Origin: Capronia americana | Taxonomy: Eukaryota > Ascomycota > Eurotiomycetes > Chaetothyriales > Herpotrichiellaceae | Reading direction: 5' to 3' | NCBI GenBank assembly: GCA_016110215.1 | Contig: JADWQD010000015.1 | Location: 310,001 to 374,000 of the forward strand | Length of the DNA stretch: 64,000 nt | Shown: one piece after another, positions 12,116-22,040 of the stretch | Layout of the letters: the number at the start of each line of letters is the position of its first letter | Numbering within the stretch: the first letter of the stretch is position 1 | The notes under the pieces: generated by a model | Seen by the model: the letters and a program-made list of their open reading frames with translations, nothing else | Told to the model about the DNA's origin: nothing | The model's database searches: none | Made by a program: the position numbers and the translations under genes

Positions 12116-13287
12116 ATGCTTCCCTCATGCCGGGATACATCCGTTCATGCTCTACTTTTAGTGACCCTCCTCCTGACCTCCCTACCTAACGGCATCGCAG
12201 GAATCCCAAAGTATCGCCCCGTCAGCAGATCTTGCGGCGCGCCTCCGCCGACTGAAGACCTGCTCACCACGCATCAATTTCTTCAAGAAAATGAACCTCT
12301 AGAAAATGAGCTATGGAACATCGAGTCCATCGAGTATCGGCAGACCTCAAGCCTCTCACGCCGTCAAGCCCTTACCCCACTTTTCATAATCGACACGTAC
12401 ATGCACATCGTCTCCGATACCGCGTCGGCCTCGACCAGCAGTCCCAACTATATAACCGATACCATGATCCAAGATCAATTTGAATATCTCGCGCGAGCAT
12501 ACACCAATGCCAGTATCGGGTACCGGCTAGCTGGTGTAACAAGGGTCACCAACGATGTGTGGGCATCGAACGGCGATGATCTCGCCATGAAATGGGCGCT
12601 TCGACAGGGAACGTATGCCAGTTTGAATATTTATTATCAATCCCTCCTGCAGGCCGGGGCGAATACGCCTGGCGTGCCTGCTGGATCCACCTTGCTTGGA
12701 TTCTGCTCTCTCCCCGCATCAGGTGTCACACAGTCGACTCCATTGGAACAATACATTGTCGATGGCTGCAATGTGCTAAGCGGAACCATGCCGGGAGGGA
12801 ACATGCAAGGATATAATCTCGGGGGTACCACAGCGCATGAAGTCGGCCACTGGAACGGGCTCTTGCATCCATTCACAGGCAATAGTTGTGACCAAGGGGA
12901 TTGGGGCGATTATGTCGCGGATACACCGCAAGAGATGACGAGCACGAGTAAGTTGTCACCACCCGCTTCCTGGCATAATCTTTTACATAAACCTACGAGG
13001 ACTTGGGGGGTGGTTTCGAGGCCAGCGGTGCTCAAATGCTGACACAAGTCATGGTAGATGGCTGTCCCGCCTACAAAGATTCCTGCCCCAACTCCGGCAT
13101 ATCCCCGAACTCATATACCGGGCTAGCGAGCCAGGGCAACAATCCCTACGGCCCGCAGGGATATTCGGGAGTCGACCCAATCCACAATTTCATGGACTAC
13201 TCTACCGATGCATGCTATCAGGGGTTCACACCCGGCCAGGGGGCAAGGATGTTGAACGTGTGGAATATATATCGGGCGGGACGGTGA
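12116..13287 (+). CDS. secreted zinc metalloprotease, M43 (pappalysin-like, MEP1 type)
   Basis: Two exons, 12116-12947 and 13058-13287, join in frame through a GTAAGT...TAG intron to about 353 residues. An in-frame upstream ATG at 12089 would add nine residues. A hydrophobic signal peptide (VHALLLVTLLLTSL) is followed by a likely propeptide and then the catalytic domain. The zinc site is HEVGHWNGLLH (first His near residue 241), which matches HExxHxxGxxH. The Met-turn is NFMDYSTDAC. Cysteines in CDQGD, NGCPAYKDSC and DAC fit the conserved disulfides of this fungal family. The enzyme should act outside the cell on proteins. Its neighbours downstream are a pseudogene and the mannoside block, so it sits at the start of an accessory stretch. 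Confidence 0.9.
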
Positions 13288-14265
13288 GAATGATGGATGC
13301 TACTTCCCTGCTTCCCCTAGGTACGAGTGGATGAGAAGCTTCGATACCGTCCTACGTGGACTAGACTGGATTGGATTGCATGATGAATGTTGTACGAGTA
13401 CTATGTTACGCCGGGTCTGCGGGGATCCGAAATTCGTTCTGGGTGGCAGCGTTGGTTAGAATTGATCTAGAAAAGATCCCTGTAGTACGAGTAGTATCGT
13501 TAAATGATAGACTAATCGAACGAAGCTCCCCCTGATGGAGTTGCTTTTTGCCCGGCAGGCCGGCTCAAACTCCGGATCGGGCAAGCTCCTAGGCTCCGGA
13601 TCTCGGCCCAGTCAGTCACCTTTCTATCCCCGGTCTTATCTTGGCGGTTCTTGTCATGCTTGCAGATGAGGTACTCGTACTCGGTAGTGTTATATACATG
13701 CTAAGACCTAGAGTCAGTATTCTTAGCCCAGTGCCGAACTGGTCAATGAACTGGACAGAAACAGGCGTGGCAGCAACCTGAGTAGCCATCTTCAAAGGCT
13801 TAGATACACGAATTGAGATCTGAACGTTGAGGTGAGAGGTGGCAGAGGATATAGTAAGCGGAGAGTGAAAAAGAAGAGACGGCCAATCCGCGGGCATCGT
13901 CAGTCACACATGCAGTGTGTTTGAATTGACATGGAATGCTTCACCTAGTCAAAAACTCCTCACTCCGTACTGGCAGTCGTGTTTGCCTTGCTGTTCCTTC
14001 ATGCATCACTAGCCCCGTTCGTTCTTCAGGGCGCAGTCCGGGGCTGAATCGTTGCAGCGAAACTTGTCGCTCACCTCTTGGCACATATTAATATCAACCC
14101 TATAGCTTGATCTTGGTCCGAACTCAGAGAAGAATATCTCACACAAAAAGGGACGCTTCACCGCTACAATGCACCTCAGAAACTTGATGGAAGATTGTCC
14201 AGTAGAGTATCGTCGTCAACACTTCACGACACTACTTCGAAGCTAATATTCTGAACACCATCAGC
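13288..14265. other. intergenic, no supported gene
   Basis: Nearly 1 kb. A 93-codon minus-strand frame (13616-13897) could be part of a small spliced gene, because a neighbouring frame stays open further down, but no good donor/acceptor pair joins them and I recognise nothing. The first 250 bp are the protease 3' flank. Confidence 0.35.
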
Positions 14266-15907
14266 ATGTTACTCCAAGCCATCGAGTCAGATCAGCTTCA
14301 TCGTCACCCTCAGTCTCATGCGGCATCCTCCACCAAGGCGAGGTGGTGTTTACCCATTCAGATGGCTTCGCAAATATCGAGCACGGCCAAGGTGCAGATG
14401 CGGACACGGTCTATTCTATCGCGTCTAATACTAAAGCCTTCATGGCGGCGCTCTGCGGTATACTGGTCAGTGAGGGCACACTTTCATGGACGGCACCTAT
14501 TTCGATGTATCTGGAGGACTTCAGAACCGTTCACGATCCTGAGATCGGGAAGAGGGCTACGCTCCTCGACCTCTGCTCCACGGCACTGGGCTCGCACCCA
14601 TCGATTATGTCGGCGCCGCATTGTTTCAGGAGTTCATCAACTCCGGCGAGGTGGGCGTGCAAGTAGCTTCTAACTTGCCCACAGCCTACGACTTTCGTTC
14701 GCAGTGGCTGTATAACAACTTCCTTCTGAATGTCGTGGGTGCCGTCATATCAAAAGTTTGTGGGAAGAGATCCGGGCTCGTTCTGCGAGAGCGAATCCTC
14801 GAGCCCTTGGGAATGAAACGAACCTTCACTCGCAACGGCGAATACTCCGACGACGACAATCACGCACGAGGCTATTCGGTTCTGGACAACGGTGACTGGA
14901 TGCCGCTGCAACCCCCTGCTCTCGAGGACGGGAGCTTGCAGGGTGTCTCGGGCTACATGCGAAGCACAGTCCATGATATGCTGCTCTGGGTCAAAGCCGT
15001 CATGGGAGCCGAAAAACTTGACGACAGTGCTCTGGAGTCACTCCAAAACCCCCTCCGACAGATACGAATGGCAAGGAGCGCTCATCGGCCCATCACCCTT
15101 GGCGAGGGCCACTATGAGAACTCTTACGGCCTCGGCTGATTCCGCCACATGCTGCCCTCCCAATTCCTCTCACCCATAGGCCCGAATTTTTCCTTGCTTC
15201 CCGAGCCACCTATCATCAACAAGGATGGCCTGCCCTGCTTGACCATCGCTCATTGGGGTGACTACGCCGGCTACCTCAGTGTCTTCTACACCTTTTCCGA
15301 TACCAACAGCGCAGTCATCGTCCTTGCCAACTGTGACGGCGGCTGTGGTGACCCCTCTGACCTCGTCGCGCAGGCCGCATGCCAAGAACTCTTTGACATG
15401 CGACCCCGTGTCGACCTCGCCGCCGCCGCCGCCAAGCTGGCCGCCCACAACTCGTCGCTGCAGTGGGATGACCTGGTCCAGGAGTGGGTCAAGAATCCGA
15501 TTCAGGACACGCCAACGCCGTCGCCGGACGACTATAAGGGCACCTACGTCAACGTTGGCTTTCGGTACACAATTTCAGTAGCCAGGCTGCCCGAGGCCGA
15601 TGCCAGAGGACGCCACCCGAATCCCGAGCTGCTGCTAATGAATTTGAACTCCAAGCCTCACCAAAACGTGAAGCTGCGGCACTACCGTTATGACACCTGG
15701 ACCTTCATGCCCGATTCACGTGACGATGCAGTCAGGAAGGGAATGACGGGCTTCCTCAAGCTGCCGAGACTACTCGTGGACTTTGTGCGAGACGACTCCG
15801 GCCAAGTAGTTGTAATAGACTGGGATTTACAGGCGGGCTCCTGCGAGGGTCCGGCGCCGGAATTAGGGCGCTGCGTACCGCCTATCAGGTTTCAGAAAAT
15901 GGATTAG
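14266..15907 (+). pseudogene. decayed serine beta-lactamase-like (class C fold) gene
   Basis: The protein similarity runs end to end but in broken frames. Intact genes of this fungal family encode serine hydrolases of about 500-560 residues that often sit near secondary-metabolite genes. Visible here are the nucleophile motif SIASNTK (SxxK), the YNN motif (YxN) and the C-terminal extension ending PPIRFQK. Three lesions separate the pieces. Near 14295-14310 the frame slips before the GEVVF segment. At about 14588-14600 the frame slips by one base between DLCSTA and TGLAPID. At 15137-15139 a TGA stands where the family normally has Trp in the YGLGWFRHMLPS-like segment, with coding sense resuming in the same frame immediately after it. 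No intron consensus explains these breaks. The KTG-type third motif is not obvious. Confidence 0.8.
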
Positions 15908-16029
15908 GATGGTAAGATGGCTGTTTGGAGATGGTGTTCGTGCAAAGTTTCCACATCCTCGAACAGAGACTCCGAAGCAGGCTGTCAAGAATGCAGCTCT
16001 GAGCTCTCAAGACCTTGATCAGGGTTCTG

Positions 16030-18956
16030 CTAAATCTGTGACGTTCCCAAAGCTGAGCCATGCATGCCATAATACCTGAACTTCGCCGGCTTGCCTTTCA
16101 ATCCCTGTGCTACCACAACTTGCTCGTCTCCGGGGACAAGATCGATCAAGTTGTCCTCAAAATCCACACTGTCGATGTCTTCTGCATAGAATGCCAGTCC
16201 TTTCACAGGGACATTATTTGTCTTGACGAAGATCTTGTCTTGCTTAATGCGAATGGTCAAGTCCGGCGTTGGCATGTCGAGATAGCGGTACGGTTGAGGC
16301 CAGTTTGTGCATCGCGCGATGATTCCCAATCTGCTGTCATCGGCATGAAGACGTAAGCTAGTGGCCATGATGACTGGCTCGTCCTTTCTGGTTTTGGGCG
16401 CAGGTAGTTCAATGTCAAAAACCTCGGTCGTGACGTTGGGTTCAAGCTCAATGACTTCAGTGCTGGAGTAGATCTCGAGCCCAGTGCACAATTCGAAAGC
16501 CTGGACAACGAATACGCCTCTCTGCTGTTTCAATGTCATGTTAGTAGCCCAGCCACGGACCCTCGTCTCCTTGTCAATGAAGGCACGCGAGTGCTGGAAT
16601 CGAGGTGTCTTCATTTCCTCTCGTTCAAGACCCAGTGATATAGGAGCAAAGTCCCGTTTGACCGTGAAGTACGATAACTTCGGCCTATTGTAATAGTCGA
16701 CGAGCGCTTTGGAAGTAACCTGCCAGGTCGGACTGAACTATATATGCTCGACACCATAGGTTAGTTGCCAGCCAGACCTTCACGGCGGAGACGAGGTAGA
16801 CCGACGAGGAACGGGGGTGGCCAACGTACCTGCCAGATCAGAGATCCTCCGCAGTACTCCCTCCCTGGGCCTTTCCAGCCTCTTCTCCAAGAACGCAATG
16901 CACATGTCATAGCTTCAGCTTGATTCAGCTGGGAAATGTAGATGAATTCCTCGAGGTCATAAGTGAATTTGAAATTTTCAACCAGGTACGTCGCCAATTT
17001 TCGCTCGTGCTGATTCTCCTTGTTGTGGTGGTCAACTGTTCGTGAGTGAGGATGTCTTTCTGTAGCCGGCAATCCCACAAGGTAGGAATCTATTGTCTCA
17101 ATGGCAGGAAACGAGCTCATTCCGAATTCCGAGATGAATCGGCTCCCCAGTTTAGGATATTCCTGCCATGGGAGCGCGTTCCTGTGCCAGACTGTTTGGT
17201 GATTAACCATTAGCACACCTCTCAAAGGAGGAAACAGATTCATTCACCTTCCCACATGTGCGTATCGCCAATACTAGGGTCATTGGCGGTTAGGCCTCCC
17301 CAAGGTGAGCCCGGATGATAAGAAGTGTTTGGGATGAGTTTGGCACAAAGCTCAGGTAGGATCTTCTCATAGATGTAGCGCGCCGGAAACGTGGACCTGA
17401 GCCACTGTTCATGATCTCGCTCCTCTGGATTGTAATCTGTGCGGAAAAGCTCTGCAAAGAGGTAATCCTCGTTACATCCTGCCCATGCCACAATTGAGGG
17501 ATGGTGGCGAAGTCGCCGGAGGTTATCTTCCACCTCGCCCGTGACGGTTTGGAGGAATCCGTCGTGAGCGGGATATGCGCCACAAGCGAACATAAAGTCA
17601 TGCCAGACCAGGATTCCCAATTCGTCGCATATTTCGTAGAAGATGTCTTCCTCGTACACCCCACCACCCCACACACTGAGTCTTGTCAGCTATATACGTT
17701 CGACCCAAGGGGTGAGTGGGGGAGGGGAGCAGGGTCCTACCGAATGCAAGTCTGATTTCCCTTGACAAACATGTTGAGCAGAGTTCGATATCTCTCATTC
17801 GTGATGCGAGGCAGGAAATGGTCTGCAGGGCACCAATTTGATCCGGACGAAAAGATTGGTACGTTGTTAACTTGTAGAAAGAACGTGGTTCCTGGAGCAT
17901 CCCTGAGCGGTCTCTGTATAAGAGATGCCTTTCTTATTCCAAACTTGCGAGTACGGGAGTGAAGGATGGTGCCCTGTCAAACGTAAGCGATTGATGGTTT
18001 AGGGGAAGTCAACCTAGAGAATACCGCGTGATTCAGCGAGGCGGCCAATTGATACAGAGGTTGCTTGCCATACCCAGCCGGCCACCAGAGGCGGGCATTT
18101 TGTAGGTTGAAAACAGTTTCACATCGACAGTTGTCCCCGATCATTTCTTCGGCGCTGGCGATTTCTTGACCGTCCGGATCGGTGATCGAGAAGCTGATGA
18201 TATCGTTGGGCTCCCCGGTCTCAACTTCAACAACAGCCCTTACACAGGCACTATTATCGAGAGGTGAAACTTCAATCTCTGTCCAAAAGTCGGCTATTCG
18301 CTTCACGTAGCGCTCCAGGTAAATCGGCCGCCACGGCCCACAGGTCATGAGTTCAGGTCCTGCATGCAGTTAGCCCATGATGCAGCCTTCGGACTCCTGC
18401 AGCCCATCCACGCACCCCAATTCCATCCGTAGTGATATTGAGCTTTTCTCACAATCATCCGGCTTTTGTCTGCAGACTTGGTGAAGATCACTGGTTCATA
18501 ACGCATCTCTTCCAGAAGTTCCTTGCCTCGCAGTACTGCGCTGTGAAACAAGATTTCCAGCTCGTTTGTACCATTGTGCGCAATCTTGCTGATATCAGCC
18601 CGGTATGTGCGGTGCATGTTTTCTGTTTCGAGAATTTTCGTCCCGTTAAGCGTAACCGTGGCGAACGTGTCCAATCCATCGAATTGCAGAACTAGCTTTT
18701 CTTGCCCGCCGGAAGGGGGACATAGGACGAAGTCGGTATGGTATAACCATTTCTGCTCCGAAACCCATTGAACCTGATATTCGTTCAATCCCAGGAAAGG
18801 ATCTGGGATCTTTCCGTGAGCGATCAGGTCAAGGTGAATGTTAGTCGGAAATTGAGCCACAGGGAGAAACCCATCGTTCCACTCCGGCACACCAACTGCA
18901 TCGGCCTGTTTGAATCTCCAACCTGCGTCGATCCTTGTCCGGTTGAATAGGGCCAT
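16030..18956 (-). CDS. mndB: GH2 beta-mannosidase, intracellular (B) type
   Basis: Six exons (18956-18416, 18359-18025, 17973-17741, 17675-17248, 17191-16830, 16737-16030) join with correct phase at every junction to give 868 residues. There is no signal peptide (MALFNRTRIDAGWRF), which fits the cytosolic B type rather than the secreted A type. The N-terminal jelly-roll carries FDGLDTFATVTLNG. The HYGWNWGP and LMTCGPWRPIYLE motifs follow. The catalytic TIM barrel contains VWGGGVYE, the acid/base Glu in AWAGCNED (near residue 439) and the nucleophile Glu in ISEFGM (near residue 534). The enzyme removes terminal beta-1,4-linked mannose from manno-oligosaccharides, in the last step of mannan use. 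It is divergent from a sugar porter across a shared promoter. The start was moved to the first true ATG; upstream in-frame codons lack an ATG. Confidence 0.93.
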
Positions 18957-19524
18957 ACCTTCTGGCAAGGCTGTCTTGCGATTTTTAGAATTTGACAAGA
19001 ATATGGTCTCGGATCAACGGCGAGATAGGTACATACAGCGTAGAAGGCATGCGTCAGGTCTGTCTGTCGACTGCACATATACATATATATAGACCGTATC
19101 AATGGCAGCCCAATTTTGTGCGTAATCCGTTGGTTCATGGCATAATACACGATCCGAGCATTCGTATCGTCCTTTCACAGGGCAGCAGTTGGGACAGGCG
19201 ATATCCCGCTTGGAATTGGACGGGTTGGTCCACTAATGAGCGTTGCCATTACTGATCGGAGCCGGGGAGTAGCATTTGTGGGCTGCACCGAGGTGCTGCG
19301 GCCGACAATGCAACATGCTATGCCAGACTGGGCAATCTCTTCGTCAGCCCTCCGTTCTCTGAGACAGCAGACCCACAATATTGGAAGGGACGTGGTCCAC
19401 CTGAACGGCAGCTACTAGCTTCGTCGGATTCTGCCCAGACATCCCCGTCCTAACGATATGGAACGGGATAGGAAAAGGGATGAGCGCGGGATAGACAGGG
19501 GATAAAGATGGTATGATTTCACGT

Positions 19525-19596
19525 GGGATGAGCGGGATGAGCGGGACGAGCGGGACGAGCGGGATGAGTGGGATGAGTGGGATGAACGGGATGAGG
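19525..19596. repeat. 9-bp minisatellite, eight units
   Basis: Eight direct copies of a unit close to gggatgagc, with single-base variants (gggacgagc, gggatgagt, gggatgaac, gggatgagg). More degenerate relatives lie just upstream (about 19460-19505). It sits in the middle of the divergent promoter and is not translated in either flanking gene. Confidence 0.85.
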
Positions 19597-19755
19597 TACA
19601 TGGGACGCCGCACCAATCAGGATTGCCGGACTTCGTCCTCGTTATCCCGTCAATGCGTTTCTGACCGTCATCTTCCTCAATGATCCATCAAAAGACCATG
19701 GGCGTGAGCACGGAACTGTTTCATCCCGCAAAAAGTCGTCAGTTCCCCTGGGATA

Positions 19756-19778
19756 CTGGAGGGGAACCGGGGCCCCGC
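19756..19778. promoter_or_regulatory. cluster of three CreA-type carbon-repression motifs
   Basis: Within 23 bp there are CTGGAG (19756), CCGGGG (19767) and, on the opposite strand, GCGGGG (19773-19778). All match SYGGRG, the published consensus for the carbon catabolite repressor CreA/Cre1. Single matches are common by chance; a tight cluster about 115 bp from the transporter ATG is more suggestive. Binding is inferred. Confidence 0.4.
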
Positions 19779-19890
19779 CATCCTCATCATGTCTTCCCCT
19801 GGTATAAGTATGGGGCGGTTCCGCAGAGGTAGATCATCGATTAATGAGAGTCCGTGGAGTTCAACGAGCCCCTAATTCACGCCGGTCACC

Positions 19891-21728
19891 ATGCCAACGT
19901 ATCACCCAAATCATTCTTTCTCCGTGGCTCGCCTGAGCATAATATATGGTCTCTTTACGTCACTAGGAGCCTTTATCCTCGGCTTCGACACTGGTAAGTG
20001 ACTACGAGATCCAACAAAGCTGCCGCAAAGGGGAAGTTCGAGACGCTTACTCGAGCATAGGTATCTATTCTACCACCATTCATCATGATTCCTTCAACGT
20101 GTACATGTTTGATAGCCATAAGGGCAATGCAGTCCTAGTAGGCAAGTGCCACAATCACTCTAGATGTGGGGGTGACTTAACTGACATCTGCCTACCCCAG
20201 GTGCTGTTGCCTCGACATATACCGCAGGAACAGCAATAGGAGGACTCTCTGCAGGATATATTGTACAAAGATTTGGAAGAAAGTTTCCTATCTGCGGTGC
20301 AGCCGCTGTGGGTGTGTCCGCTCTTCCCCTTGCGTTCTGCCGAACACTCTCCGCTCACCATCAAAACAGTGACTATCGGTGCGGCGATACAGACCGCTGC
20401 TCAAGGGATTGGCATGTTTATCGCCGGGCGTGTTATTGGTGGTCTTGCAGCCGGGCTCTTGTTATCCACTGTTCCAATCTACAACGCCGAAATCGCCGTC
20501 GCACGATATCGGGGCATCGTTGTCGGACTTTTTGGTGCCATGGCCAGTTTTGGTGTGCTGTGCTCCAACTGGGTTGGATATGCTTGCCAATTCACTTCTG
20601 GTAACGCACAGTGGAGAATACCTTTGGCTTGCCAGATGCCAGGATCAGTGCTTCTTTTTGCCGGCTCCTTTTTCCTGGCTGAATCCCCCCGCTGGCGTAA
20701 GTGTCTCAATTCCCTCCGACCCGATTCCAAGATTCGCTCAGCTGACACTCTCTCGTGAAGTGATCAATCATGACCGACTGGAAGAAGCCTACAAAGGTAT
20801 GATACACCCAAAAACCGTTGGTCTCAAGTGCACAGCCTAACAGATAAGTGGTGCTGTTGTTCCACGGGGGTTCACAGAATGAAAACTCTGCCAAAGAAGA
20901 GTTTTCTCAAATGCAGGCTCAACTGTGTTCGGAAGGCAATGCTGGCTTCCTTGAATGTTTCAAGACCTCGTCATCAAGGAAGCGGCTGTTCCTCGGCAGC
21001 TTCGTGAACATTTTCAACAATTTGGGAGGCACGCCTGTGATTGCCGTTTACCAGGCGATCCTTTTTGCAGAGATTGGGTTTGTTGGCAACAAAACGTTGT
21101 TCCTCTCCGGCTTCTACGGACTGGCCGGGTTTTGTGGTGTGCTGATAAACCTGGCCCTCGTTGCAGACCGAATGCCTCGGAAGCAGTCGATGTGTAAGTT
21201 TAATGCGGCTCGGACTTTCTATATGACTGACTTTACGCAGGGGTCGGAGCTCTGGCTCTCCTCGTCGACCTTGTGATTTTGGCACCACTCTCCAAGGTGT
21301 ACACCGGCAGCACAAACGCTTCAGGCAAAGCCGCCGCCGCCTCCTTCATATTCCTGCACTCCTTCGTATACTCGGTCTTCATGTTCGGAACGGTGTATGT
21401 CTATACTACTGAACTCTTCTCTACACGCTTGCGGGCTCCAGGCACAGCAATTTGCACGTTTCTAGGTCAGGCAACCAGCATTATATTCCAGCAGATTGGT
21501 TTACAAGCTTACGAGGAGATTGGATACCGGTTCTATTTCGTGTTTATCGCCTGTACAGCTTTTGCTATGGTAGTGTACTATTTGCTTCTGCCCGAAACCA
21601 AAGGTAAAACATTGGAGGAAATTGGCGCGTTCTTTGGAGATCCTGTCGTTGCTGGGTCTGAAGGATCTAAGGAGGTTGTTGATCAAGTATTTATCGAAGT
21701 AGCAGAGAATCAGGACAGGCAGGAGTAA
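19891..21728 (+). CDS. MFS sugar porter (hexose/oligosaccharide:H+ symporter type)
   Basis: Seven exons (19891-19993, 20061-20141, 20201-20311, 20370-20696, 20761-20796, 20849-21193, 21241-21728), all joined in phase 1, give 496 residues. Family signatures are clear: GFDTGIYSTT in TM1, a GRKFP loop, RVIGGLAAGLLLSTVPIYNAEIA (split here as a typical PIYNAE motif), AESPRW before the central loop, a YQ...F segment in TM7, ELFSTRLRAPG, and the C-terminal LPETKGKTLEEI. About 12 membrane helices are expected in the plasma membrane. The second intron uses a GC donor (G|GCAAGT). Exon 5 is only 36 nt. Its divergent position next to a beta-mannosidase suggests it imports mannose or manno-oligosaccharides, but substrate specificity cannot be read from sequence. 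Confidence 0.92.
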
Positions 21729-22040
21729 AGTCGGGAAAGCCCCGAGCGTGGGACCCAGTTGGAGATGAGCCCGAAATCCCAAGCTTCAATAACCTAGGGT
21801 CCTGTAGGGAAGTGCCTCGGCTGGAATGCACGGGGACTATTAAACCCAGGTCATTTACGGAGTAGCGGGTTCATCTTTCACTTACCTACTTCAAGCCTGG
21901 AGCAATAGCACTTTTCACCTCAACATCATCCGAACCTGTCGTTACTGGCTCGTTGTACTGACTCAAAGTGATAATCCACACAACTTCTCTGCGTTGACTC
22001 TCACAGGAGGTCTCGATCGAAGAGCACACTCGCGGGAAGG
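21729..22040. promoter_or_regulatory. spacer with the promoter of the C2H2 regulator
   Basis: 312 bp between the transporter stop and the regulator ATG on the same strand. No specific site is recognised. Confidence 0.35.

Larger units (their letters stand above)
18957..19890. promoter_or_regulatory. shared divergent promoter of beta-mannosidase and sugar porter
   Basis: 934 bp separate the two start codons. The interval contains a 9-bp minisatellite, a cluster of CreA-type sites near the transporter end, and a TATA-like TATAAGTA at 19803, about 88 bp before the transporter ATG. A further SYGGRG match (CCGGGG) lies at about 19261. The layout suits joint control of uptake and hydrolysis, but this is inferred from position. 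Confidence 0.55.

Noticed and set aside
13616..13897. Small minus-strand gene candidate with adjacent open frames
   Set aside because: No donor/acceptor pair joins the frames, and there is no recognisable motif.
19525..19596. Possible CRISPR-like array
   Set aside because: The 9-bp units are contiguous with no spacers, so it is a minisatellite; the same holds for the 18-bp repeat at 45074-45172.
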